Below, one piece after another: positions 1 to 7,610 of a stretch of 19,546 nucleotides of DNA. This DNA comes from Deferribacterales bacterium UBA4806 (GTDB lineage: Bacteria > Chrysiogenota > Deferribacteres > Deferribacterales > UBA228), in NCBI GenBank assembly GCA_002402635.1, contig DHGE01000128.1, forward strand, positions 1 to 19,546, given 5' to 3'. The number at the start of each line of letters is the position of its first letter. The first letter of the stretch is position 1. Below the pieces are notes generated by a model. The model made no database searches. It saw only the letters and a program-made list of their open reading frames with translations, and was not told the DNA's origin. The position numbers were made by a program, and so were the translations under genes.

Positions 1-53
1 TCTCCAACTTCAGGATCATAAATGTAACCACATACTGTGCAAATGTACTTCAT
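1..53 (-). CDS. Rubredoxin, N-terminal part only (cut by window edge)
   Basis: Seventeen complete codons are visible, reading MKYICTVCGYIYDPEVG. This matches the start of small rubredoxins: the CxxCG iron-binding knuckle (Cys5, Cys8) followed by the YDP turn. Rubredoxins are roughly 50-residue cytoplasmic electron carriers with one Fe(Cys)4 centre; the second CxxC pair would lie outside the window. The ATG is preceded by a GGGGG ribosome-binding site with a 5-base spacer (59-63). It starts 12 bases after the DHH phosphoesterase stop, so it is probably the last visible gene of the accD-led operon. In anaerobes rubredoxin usually serves oxygen or peroxide detoxification. A rubredoxin domain at the front of a longer protein cannot be excluded from 17 residues. 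Confidence 0.85.
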   Translation of the reverse strand, partial: MKYICTVCGYIYDPEVG

Positions 54-65
54 ATTTACCCCCTT

Positions 66-1058
66 TTATTGATGGACCTCTTCCTTAGCCTCACCTTTAT
101 TTAATATATGTAACAGTCTCTTTTTAATGAGTATAACAATATCCTTATAATCTTTATTTGATAAGGGAATTTGCCCACCAGCTGATTTTAGATGTCCACC
201 TCCTGAGCCAATATCTTTAGTAATTTGAGTAGCAACACCACCAACAATCTTTCTTGACAGCTTACATCTCAAAGAGAAATAGCACATTTTGTTAACATAC
301 CCAATAACAAATGTCCATTTAATGTCTCTCATTCTGAGTAAAAAATCAGACATTTCTGCAATCAAATCAGCATTTCTCACTTCATCTATATCACAAAAAA
401 TTATATCTCCTATTATTTCCATTTTTTCCAGAACTTTGAGCAAATTTTTATAATAATATTTTGGTATTTCTGGTTCTTCAATTTTTGATAATTTTCGTAG
501 AGATATATAAGGTGTTATATAGCTCATCATATCTAAATCAAGTTTTGTATTACTTCTTGCCGTTCCAATAGTATCTGTTTTCATTCCATAATATAATGAA
601 GTAGCTGTATTTTTGTCTGGAAGTATATTTAATTTTTTATAATATTCAGTTATAATTGTACATGTGCTTCCAATATTTGGCCTTATATCTTTTATTTTTA
701 CTTTTTTAGAGTAACTTCTAATATAGTGGTGATCAATAACTATATCTGGCAAACGACTTCCTGGCAAAAAAACATTTCCAGCATTGGGCTGGCAATCAAC
801 AAGGATAACGCATTCATATCTTGTTGGATTTAGGAGTGAAGTATTAAACATTTTTATATTACATACTCGGACAAGTTCTCGATTTTGAGATCTACCTATA
901 ATCCCTCTATATCCTATGGTACAACGTTTTTTATACATTAAAAATAATAAATTTTTTAATGCAAAAGCTGAAGAAATAGAATCTGGATCAGGATTGTCAT
1001 GTGTTAAAAACAAAACTTTTCTTTTTGGCTTTATATATTCCAATATTTTTTCAATCAT
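66..1058 (-). CDS. DHH-family phosphoesterase (DHH-DHHA1), NrnA-like
   Basis: 330 residues with the two-domain architecture of bacterial DHH phosphoesterases. Motif I is the THDNPDPDSISS segment (His20, Asp24, Asp26), motif II is VDCQP (Asp88), and motif III is the DHH triad itself (Asp109, His110, His111). A C-terminal DHHA1 domain ends with GSGGGHLKSAGGQ (His289). These residues coordinate Mn2+ in relatives such as NrnA, which degrades nanoRNA and pAp. The exact substrate cannot be read from sequence; short oligoribonucleotides, pAp or cyclic dinucleotide products are all possible. The ATG overlaps the upstream gene's TGA as ATGA, and no good Shine-Dalgarno is visible, so expression probably depends on translational coupling. 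No signal peptide, so cytoplasmic. Confidence 0.85.
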   Translation of the reverse strand: MIEKILEYIKPKRKVLFLTHDNPDPDSISSAFALKNLLFLMYKKRCTIGYRGIIGRSQNRELVRVCNIKMFNTSLLNPTRYECVILVDCQPNAGNVFLPGSRLPDIVIDHHYIRSYSKKVKIKDIRPNIGSTCTIITEYYKKLNILPDKNTATSLYYGMKTDTIGTARSNTKLDLDMMSYITPYISLRKLSKIEEPEIPKYYYKNLLKVLEKMEIIGDIIFCDIDEVRNADLIAEMSDFLLRMRDIKWTFVIGYVNKMCYFSLRCKLSRKIVGGVATQITKDIGSGGGHLKSAGGQIPLSNKDYKDIVILIKKRLLHILNKGEAKEEVHQ

Positions 1059-2113
1059 AAAGACTTAAATATCAATTCAATTTCCTTATTTTTTAATACA
1101 ATATCAAAATTATTATTTTCATTATATTTATAAACCTTCTCAATCAATTCTTCCGGTGAAAAGCTTGTTTTTATTTCTACAACAACTTTTTCTCTTCCAA
1201 AGGTCCCTATATTATAACTAGAAACCCATCCTCTTTCAGTCATAAAATTTAATAATTCATAAACTTCAGCAATTCTATTAAAATTCAAGAAATTGATATT
1301 AAAACTATTAATTGAATTACTATTTTTACTTAGTTTAATTATATTGTTATTAACATAAATAAGCATTTTATCAAGACTTTTATTTAAAGATAAAGTAAGT
1401 GCCTTTTTAGGATCTTCAGCTATTGAAGTAGAAATTGTTTTAATAGGCTTGCTTTTGCTTTCTCTTGTATAAATATTAGTTAATATTTCTACTCTACAGT
1501 ACACTTTTTGATCGATTCTCGTGATATTTGAATCAATTAATAATATGAATAGATATTGAGCTTTGCTATTAGCAAAACTCTTAATAACCTCATCAAAATC
1601 TTCTTTGTTATGCAGAGCAAATAAGTAATCACTCTCATATTTTGTTTCAATATTATAATTATTAAATTTTTTATCAACAAAAGCATTTATTTCATTTTCT
1701 TCTATATCTTCCAAATCTCCTTTTACATTCACAATATAAACAGCTGAAGTCACAAGTTTCTTTACCATATGGAAGACTTCTTCTATATCAAAATCTATAA
1801 TATCTGATTCAATTGTATAAGTTACTCTATAGTTTTCAACATTTCTTGAAATAATTTTATAGGATCTTAGAAATTTAAAGAATTCAGATGTTATTTCCGG
1901 TATAGTATTGCTTTCCGAGATTTTACTCTTCAGATAGTTATATATAGAATTTTCAATGGCATTATTTTTTGCAGCAATTTCAGCTATTTTTAAATTGTTA
2001 TCTTCTATTACTGCATCACCTATTCCTGTAAAGACAGCTGGAATTATATTATTCGCAAATAGAAATATAAATATAAAAAAAATTAATATATTACAAAAAC
2101 TTCTTTTCTCCAC
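1055..2113 (-). CDS. Secreted protein of unknown function in the lptD operon
   Basis: 352 residues; I do not recognise the full-length family. A hydrophobic N-terminal segment (about residues 9-28) looks like a Sec signal peptide, and there is no lipobox at its end, so the product is probably periplasmic. The segment after it has the pattern GIGDAVI, then repeated A..A...AI, then a YRVTY...D strand. This resembles the N-terminal domain of FlgT or LPP20-type envelope proteins, a low-confidence fold resemblance only. The middle is mixed alpha/beta, with conserved-looking asparagine- and serine-rich linkers near residues 255-275. The start is GTG at 2113-2111, preceded by GAGG with an 8-base spacer; this puts the start inside the last 23 bases of lptD. 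The 3' end overlaps the DHH gene as ATGA. Position suggests an envelope role, which is inference. Confidence 0.75.
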   Translation of the reverse strand: MEKRSFCNILIFFIFIFLFANNIIPAVFTGIGDAVIEDNNLKIAEIAAKNNAIENSIYNYLKSKISESNTIPEITSEFFKFLRSYKIISRNVENYRVTYTIESDIIDFDIEEVFHMVKKLVTSAVYIVNVKGDLEDIEENEINAFVDKKFNNYNIETKYESDYLFALHNKEDFDEVIKSFANSKAQYLFILLIDSNITRIDQKVYCRVEILTNIYTRESKSKPIKTISTSIAEDPKKALTLSLNKSLDKMLIYVNNNIIKLSKNSNSINSFNINFLNFNRIAEVYELLNFMTERGWVSSYNIGTFGREKVVVEIKTSFSPEELIEKVYKYNENNNFDIVLKNKEIELIFKSL

Positions 2114-4304
2114 TACCTATTCCTCTGAGAGATATAAAAAATAATATACTGTGATCTGTATCACGATCTATATGATCATACTCTATGTCATCGTATTTAT
2201 CATTTTTGTATTTAACACCAAACTCCCAGCAATTTGAAACATAACTCGACTTGATAGAAAATCTATTTAAATCCAGATCAGTAAAAGATTTTTCTCCAAA
2301 ATCATTATGCCTTTCTGAGGCTTCCATAGCAAATTCTATATTAATCCGTGATATATTTAAACCTAATGTTAAATTGAGCTGTGTATTTTCTTCTCCAATA
2401 ATATCTCTTATAAATAAAAGCTCTTCAGGCAAATATTGGAAATCCCTGTCTAAAATATAATCATCTGAATATTCTAATAATTCTTTATCAAAAAGATGCC
2501 TTATATTAATATAAAATTTATTAAAATTAAAATTTATTCTATTATCAAAATAGGTGATACCATCGCCATAATAATCTATTTTCCCTTCATGATTATATGT
2601 AAAAAAATTCTTATAACCATAATTAATCTTTTCATGGAATGGAACCATCCGGTCGTTATGAGATGCATCAAGACCATTTGTAATATCGACTCTTAAATGC
2701 CAGTTGTCCGATGTAAGATAATTTGTAAGTGTATAAAGATAGGCATTTTCTTCATCAATTACGTCATCCTCCAGATACTTTATCAATTCATCCTGATGCA
2801 GGTGGGGGGTGTCTGTAAATTCAAAAGTATTATAAATAGAATGCTTCAAATAACCATAATCTCTGTATATATCGTTTAATGTCAATTTTACATCTATATT
2901 ATAAATCAATCGTTCAATGCTATCAGAATGTTTATCTAATTTTAATATGTCACTTCTATGAGATTCACGAACATTGCCATAACCAAAGTTAGAATCACTC
3001 CAGCGTGTATAGAATTGTCTGAATGAAGGTGTTAGTGTCCCAAAATACACATTAATTGGTTTATAAAATTTTACAGAACCATGATATCTTTTAAATTCTC
3101 TTGTCATTGATTCATCATCTTCAGCATCAATTTCATAAATTCTGCGCACTGCTTTAGCATTATTGTAATCAAATTCATAATCAATATTAAGCAACTTCGC
3201 ATCTATATAATTTTTTTCTATTATAAAATTTGGCTTTCTGACAAGATGTTCTTTCATAAAACCATCTTCAAGATCATAAAAATGCATATCATCTCTGTAT
3301 CTCATTGAAATGTCAGCATATTTTGAATAATAGTTACCTCGCACTTCATTTATATATTTATTTTCAGCATATTCCTCAATCTGATTAATAGAATAATCGT
3401 CAAAATCCCTTCTATATCTAAAATCAGATACATAATTTGTATTAAATCTTAACTCAATTTGGTCATTAAAAAAAACATTACTTTTATTTACTATTTTCCA
3501 TCTATTATCTTTATTAGCTTCGGAATCATAGTCGTGCAAAAACTCTCCTGCAATATAAATGTTCTCTTTATCTGATTTAGCATATCTGAATTCAGACAAT
3601 ATTTGAGCACCTTTCTTAGAATAGACATTCACACCTAATGTTGCATCCTTATCTACATCAATATTAAAAAAATACTTTGGAGTCACAATAAATCCTAGAT
3701 CACTACTGCTTCCAACATCTGGAATTAAAAAACCACTTTCTCTTTTAATTTTTATTGGCCATGCTAGGTAGGGCAAATATAAAACCGGTACACCCTTGAT
3801 GTTTGCTCTTACGTTTTTTGCTATAAATTTTTCACCATATTCAATCTCAGCATGACCTGCAGTAAAAGACCAGTCAGGATTTTCTCCTTCACAACCTGTA
3901 ATAGTTGCATTATCTAAAATATAATTATTAGTCCCCAACTTCTCCATCTTAGATGCTTTAAAATATTTATCTGGATAATAATATCCATTACCATTTTCAA
4001 TAAAACCTTTTTTACTATCAAGATCTATTGAAATCTTATCTGCATTTATATAACTGTCTTTATCGTTAATTGTCACATTTCCATAAGCTGACACATTGTT
4101 ATTACTTTTATTATATAGAACACTGTCTGCAGTGAGGAGCATATCTTTATAATAGATAATAACATTTCCATCAGCTTCTATTATATTCTTATCTCTGTAT
4201 ATAATCTTATCTGCTTCTAAAGAGACCTCTGAAATATCTCTGATTTCAGAAAAAATCGTTGAAACAGATAAAAAAATAATTAGTAAACATAATTTTATTC
4301 TCAT
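2091..4304 (-). CDS. lptD: LPS-assembly outer membrane protein LptD
   Basis: 737 residues from the chosen ATG. LptD is the outer-membrane barrel that, with the lipoprotein LptE, inserts lipopolysaccharide into the outer leaflet. The start was chosen because MRIKLCLLIIFLSVSTIFS is a clean signal peptide and the ATG overlaps the folC stop as ATGA; an in-frame extension of 22 codons upstream lies wholly inside folC. Residues about 25-130 form an LptA/OstA-like beta-jellyroll (EADGNVIIYYKD, SAYGNVTI). Next comes the LptD hallmark TGCEGENPDWSF, then the PVLYLPYLAWPI and GFLIPDVG segments that begin the barrel, and a long Tyr/Asp/Asn-rich barrel. The mature protein contains only two cysteines, Cys138 and Cys692, against four in E. 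coli. It sits between folC and an unknown secreted protein. Confidence 0.93.
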   Translation of the reverse strand: MRIKLCLLIIFLSVSTIFSEIRDISEVSLEADKIIYRDKNIIEADGNVIIYYKDMLLTADSVLYNKSNNNVSAYGNVTINDKDSYINADKISIDLDSKKGFIENGNGYYYPDKYFKASKMEKLGTNNYILDNATITGCEGENPDWSFTAGHAEIEYGEKFIAKNVRANIKGVPVLYLPYLAWPIKIKRESGFLIPDVGSSSDLGFIVTPKYFFNIDVDKDATLGVNVYSKKGAQILSEFRYAKSDKENIYIAGEFLHDYDSEANKDNRWKIVNKSNVFFNDQIELRFNTNYVSDFRYRRDFDDYSINQIEEYAENKYINEVRGNYYSKYADISMRYRDDMHFYDLEDGFMKEHLVRKPNFIIEKNYIDAKLLNIDYEFDYNNAKAVRRIYEIDAEDDESMTREFKRYHGSVKFYKPINVYFGTLTPSFRQFYTRWSDSNFGYGNVRESHRSDILKLDKHSDSIERLIYNIDVKLTLNDIYRDYGYLKHSIYNTFEFTDTPHLHQDELIKYLEDDVIDEENAYLYTLTNYLTSDNWHLRVDITNGLDASHNDRMVPFHEKINYGYKNFFTYNHEGKIDYYGDGITYFDNRINFNFNKFYINIRHLFDKELLEYSDDYILDRDFQYLPEELLFIRDIIGEENTQLNLTLGLNISRINIEFAMEASERHNDFGEKSFTDLDLNRFSIKSSYVSNCWEFGVKYKNDKYDDIEYDHIDRDTDHSILFFISLRGIGSGEKKFL

Positions 4305-5437
4305 GTTCTTATAGCCAAATATTTTCTTAAAAAAGCACATAAATAAAATGATCCTGTAATCAATATACATCTATCTTCATTATTATTTAACATACAATCT
4401 ATAGCAGTTATAGGGTTTTTTATCAAATTAATTCCAGTTATGTCAATAGAATCAATATTTGTTGAACGATCATTTCCAGGTATTTCAGTTAAGTAAATGC
4501 TATTAGCAAATTTTTTCAATATTTTCACAAAAGCAATTAAATTTCTCTCTTTTGTTAAAGAAAAAATAATATTAGGTTTTTCAATAAAATTTTTAAATAA
4601 TTCTAGTAAACCATTTGCAGTATGTGTTCCATCAAAAACAACTCTTCCAACACTTTCAAATCTACAGGGAGGCAATTTTGGTAAAGAACTATTGTATTTT
4701 TTCCCAATTAAATGATGGAAAATAGATTTGGCCAATATATAATTATAGCAATATGGATAAGGATAATGTAATTCATTATCAATCTTATCAGCAAAAATTA
4801 AAATTCTATCATTTAATTGTTGTGTAATATATTTTCTTATAAATGGTTTATTATAACCTATGAATACTTCTTTATTATTTTTTACTATAGCAAGTTTCTC
4901 ATCTGCTATCTTAAATATATTTTTACCTAAAATTTCTGCATGATCAAAGGAAATGCTAGTTATCACCGGTAATTTATCATTTAAAACATTAGTTGCATCA
5001 AATCTGCCTCCAAGCCCTGTTTCAATAATTGAAAACTGTGGTTTTTTGTCAGAAAAATACTTAAAAGCAAGAAAAGTTAATGCTTCAAAATAAGATAGTT
5101 CATTTTCTACAATAACTGTTTTCAGCTCAAATAAAAGATTATTCATTTCATTATCTTTTATAGGTTCACCATTGTAGACAATACGCTCATTAATTGTATC
5201 AATGTGAGGAGATGTATACAAAGCCACATTGTAATTTTCATTTAATAGCATATCAGATATAAATTTTGCAGTAGAACCTTTTCCATTTGTACCAGCAATA
5301 TGTATGATTTTCCCTAAATCTCTTTCATCAAAAGCAATTTCATTTAATGCTTTTATTATTCTATTAAGTGACAAATCCAGATGCTTAAATTCATTATTTT
5401 GATAAAGTTCCTCAAAGGGAGATTTATTTTTTACCAT
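4301..5437 (-). CDS. folC: Folylpolyglutamate synthase / dihydrofolate synthase
   Basis: 378 residues, somewhat short of the roughly 420 usual for the family. A Mur-ligase-type ATP-dependent enzyme that adds glutamate to folates, and in many bacteria also to dihydropteroate. The P-loop GTNGKGST is at residues 49-56, followed by TSPHIDTINERI. ETGLGGRFDATNV and SFDHAEILG mark the central domain. The C-terminal ligase domain has PCRFE and FDGTHTANG; the usual DGAHN is altered here to DGTHT but keeps the aspartate and histidine. The end ITGSFYLCAFL is typical. The gene overlaps accD by 14 bases, and accD-folC adjacency is also seen in E. coli. No strong ribosome-binding site precedes the ATG, suggesting coupling to accD translation. 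Whether it is bifunctional cannot be decided. Confidence 0.92.
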   Translation of the reverse strand: MVKNKSPFEELYQNNEFKHLDLSLNRIIKALNEIAFDERDLGKIIHIAGTNGKGSTAKFISDMLLNENYNVALYTSPHIDTINERIVYNGEPIKDNEMNNLLFELKTVIVENELSYFEALTFLAFKYFSDKKPQFSIIETGLGGRFDATNVLNDKLPVITSISFDHAEILGKNIFKIADEKLAIVKNNKEVFIGYNKPFIRKYITQQLNDRILIFADKIDNELHYPYPYCYNYILAKSIFHHLIGKKYNSSLPKLPPCRFESVGRVVFDGTHTANGLLELFKNFIEKPNIIFSLTKERNLIAFVKILKKFANSIYLTEIPGNDRSTNIDSIDITGINLIKNPITAIDCMLNNNEDRCILITGSFYLCAFLRKYLAIRT

Positions 5438-6275
5438 AGAAATCTAATAATTTATTTATAGTCTCTCTCCAATCTTTTCTATGCAAAACCATGTCAATCA
5501 TCCCATGTTCAAGAAGAAATTCAGAGGTTTGAAAGTTATCTGGTAGCTTCTGCCTTATGGTCTGTTCAATTACACGTGGACCCGCAAATCCTATTAATGC
5601 ACCAGGTTCTCCAATATTTACATCTCCTAACATCGCAAAACTTGCAGTAACACCACCAGTAGTCGGATGTGTTAAAATTGCAATGTGTGCAAGAGAAGCC
5701 CATTCTAATTTTTTTAATAAAGCTGTTGTTTTGGCCATTTGCATTAAAGATAAAATGCTTTCCTGCATACGGGCTCCCCCAGAACAGCTAATGGTTATAA
5801 CATGGGTCTTTTTTTGTAACGCTCTTTCATAAAGACGAGCAATTTTTTCTCCAACCACGCTTCCCATGCTACCACCTAAAAAATCAAATTCAAAAGCACC
5901 TATATGGATTGGTTTACCATAAACAGAGGCAGATCCTGAGATAAAAGCGTCCTTCAAATTAGTTTTTTTCATTGCTGCTTTCAATCTATCAGAATATCTT
6001 TTAGTATCTTTGAATTTAAGAGGATCAAGTGAATATATATTTCTATCTAATTCACTAAAGGAACCCTTGTCAATAATTATATTTATCTTTTCCATTCCAC
6101 TTATTTTAAAATGATACCCACATACTGGGCATGCTTGATAATTTTCTGTTATATCTTTTTTATAACTAATTTCTTTGCATTTTTCACATTTTACCCAAAT
6201 GTTTTCCTTGATTTCTTTTCTTGCCAAGCCGGTTACTTTTTTAATTTGTTTGAACAATATAGTTTTTAAGCTCAT
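5424..6275 (-). CDS. accD: Acetyl-CoA carboxylase carboxyltransferase beta subunit
   Basis: 283 residues from the chosen start. With AccA it transfers the carboxyl group from biotin to acetyl-CoA, giving malonyl-CoA for fatty acid synthesis. An N-terminal zinc ribbon has cysteines at 30, 33, 49 and 52 (CEKC and CPVC). The crotonase-fold carboxyltransferase core follows, with GGSMGSVVGEKI, ISCSGGARMQES, TTGGVTASFAMLGD and GEPGALIGFAGPRVIEQT. I chose the ATG at 6275-6273 because a GGAGGGG ribosome-binding site (6278-6284) lies directly before it. An in-frame ATG nine codons further upstream has no such signal and would place the site inside the gene. It is the first gene of the leftward operon. 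accA is not in the window. Confidence 0.95.
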   Translation of the reverse strand: MSLKTILFKQIKKVTGLARKEIKENIWVKCEKCKEISYKKDITENYQACPVCGYHFKISGMEKINIIIDKGSFSELDRNIYSLDPLKFKDTKRYSDRLKAAMKKTNLKDAFISGSASVYGKPIHIGAFEFDFLGGSMGSVVGEKIARLYERALQKKTHVITISCSGGARMQESILSLMQMAKTTALLKKLEWASLAHIAILTHPTTGGVTASFAMLGDVNIGEPGALIGFAGPRVIEQTIRQKLPDNFQTSEFLLEHGMIDMVLHRKDWRETINKLLDFYGKK

Positions 6276-6277
6276 TA

Positions 6278-6284
6278 CCCCTCC
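6278..6284 (-). promoter_or_regulatory. Ribosome-binding site that fixes the accD start
   Basis: GGAGGGG lies just before the ATG at 6275-6273. It decides between this start and an in-frame ATG 27 bases upstream. Confidence 0.75.
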
Positions 6285-6302
6285 ATTTCGATAATTAGAC
6301 AC

Positions 6303-6331
6303 ATTATAATACTATATAATATATATCAAAA
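6303..6331 (-). promoter_or_regulatory. Candidate sigma-70 promoter for the accD operon
   Basis: On the minus strand a perfect TATAAT (6308-6303) has TTTTGA 17 bases upstream (6331-6326). An alternative -35, TTGATA, would give a 15-base spacer. The expected transcript would begin about 20 bases before the accD start, leaving room for its ribosome-binding site. The whole 113-base accD/PHP divergent spacer is extremely AT-rich, so chance matches are likely. Confidence 0.35.
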
Positions 6332-6388
6332 CAATTTAAAATAAAAATCTTATTGATTTAATTAAGATATTTATATAAAAATATTAGC

Positions 6389-7063
6389 ATGTACGACTTA
6401 CATACTCATAGTGTTTTTAGCGATGGAGAATTAATCCCAGCAGAATCTGCAAGAAGAGCTCAAGCTGCTGGATACTGTGGCATAGCTATTACCGATCATG
6501 CAGATGCATCAAATCTTTTGTGGATAATTGAAAACCAATTAAAATTTAAAGAATCCTTTAATAGGTATAATAAAAATTTTAAAGTAATAATAGGTGTAGA
6601 ACTAACCCATGTTTTACCAGAAGAAATAAATACATTATCAGAGAAAGCTCGAAATTATGGCGCCGATATAATACTTGTTCACGGTGAAACTGTTGTTGAA
6701 CCTGTATTAAAAAATACTAATATAGCAGCTATTGAAGCTGGTGTTGATATCTTAGCGCATCCCGGATTGGTAACAGATGAAGAGATAAAATTAGCAATTA
6801 AAAATAATGTCTATATGGAATTAACAACAAGAAAAGGGCACTCCTACACTAACGCTTATGTGTATAAAAAATCTCTTGAGCTTGGATGTAAATGTGTAAT
6901 TAATAATGATTTTCATTCACCTGGTGATTATTTATCTATTAACTTAATTAATAATGTTTTATTAGGTTTAGGAGCTTCAGACAAAGAAATTCAAAACATA
7001 TTAGAAAACAACAAAAATATCTTTTTAAAAAAACTGGAGAAGCGTAATGGCAAAAAAAACTAA
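6389..7063 (+). CDS. PHP-domain metal-dependent phosphoesterase
   Basis: 224 residues, essentially one PHP domain. The protein opens MYDLHTHSVFSDGE, giving the first metal-binding histidines (His5, His7) and an aspartate at 12. It continues with ITDHAD (His37), GVELTH, LVHGET, LAHPGLV and NNDFHSP, the ordered metal ligands of the family. Such stand-alone proteins hydrolyse phosphate esters; relatives include histidinol-phosphate phosphatase HisK and nucleoside 3',5'-bisphosphate phosphatases. The substrate is not readable here. Because the canonical LHTHS motif begins four residues in, the ATG at 6389 must be the start, yet there is no Shine-Dalgarno before it. It overlaps the following gene by 17 bases and leads the rightward operon with iorAB. 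Confidence 0.85.
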   Translation: MYDLHTHSVFSDGELIPAESARRAQAAGYCGIAITDHADASNLLWIIENQLKFKESFNRYNKNFKVIIGVELTHVLPEEINTLSEKARNYGADIILVHGETVVEPVLKNTNIAAIEAGVDILAHPGLVTDEEIKLAIKNNVYMELTTRKGHSYTNAYVYKKSLELGCKCVINNDFHSPGDYLSINLINNVLLGLGASDKEIQNILENNKNIFLKKLEKRNGKKN

Positions 7064-7610
7064 CATATCAAGCCCTTTGTTAATTGACAAAATAGAAAAA
7101 TATTTAACAAAGAATTACATTTTTATACTAAGCACTATTGGTATAATCATTATTATTATCTTCTCATTTCAGTTAATCAACAGTTTTTTAGATAAAAAAA
7201 ATAAAAAAGTTTATAACAAATTAGGCAATTATGAGATATCCGTAATTAATGGCAGTTTTACAATAGATGATGTTGACAAACTTGTTTCCATAGCTAATGA
7301 ACACAAGAGCATTAGAGACTATTTATACTTAAAATCGGCCATTTTATATTCTAAATTAGATAAAACTGATAAAGCTTTACCACTACTCGAAAATAATAAA
7401 ACTTTTAATGAACTATCTATAAGTTTATTATATGATATTGGCAAAGACATAGATACTAATCAATTTAACACTAAAGGCAATTTAAAAAGTCTCTGGGCTT
7501 ACAGAAACATATTAGCCGACAATAAAATTACTAATGAAGAAATAAATTCATTTAAAAAAGAGTATACTACTAGCCAGTTATTGTCATTATTAGAAAACTG
7601 GCAGGAATAA
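7047..7610 (+). CDS. Membrane-anchored protein, YfgM/TPR-like, unknown function
   Basis: 187 residues. A basic N-terminus is followed by one strongly hydrophobic segment (about residues 25-47) and a mostly helical hydrophilic tail, suggesting a single-pass inner-membrane protein with its tail outside the cytoplasm. Around residues 80-110 the segment RDYLYLKSAILYSKLDKTDKALPLLE looks like one tetratricopeptide-type helical pair. This layout resembles YfgM-type ancillary translocon/chaperone-linked proteins, but the resemblance is structural only. GGAG with an 8-base spacer precedes the ATG, which lies inside the end of the PHP gene. The stop TAA shares one base with the iorA ATG (TAATG). Its presence between a phosphoesterase and iorAB gives no clear functional clue. 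Confidence 0.75.
   Translation: MAKKTNISSPLLIDKIEKYLTKNYIFILSTIGIIIIIIFSFQLINSFLDKKNKKVYNKLGNYEISVINGSFTIDDVDKLVSIANEHKSIRDYLYLKSAILYSKLDKTDKALPLLENNKTFNELSISLLYDIGKDIDTNQFNTKGNLKSLWAYRNILADNKITNEEINSFKKEYTTSQLLSLLENWQE

Noticed and set aside
4305..4370. 22-codon upstream extension of LptD
   Set aside because: It lies entirely inside folC and would bury the signal peptide; the ATG at 4304 with the ATGA overlap is the natural start.
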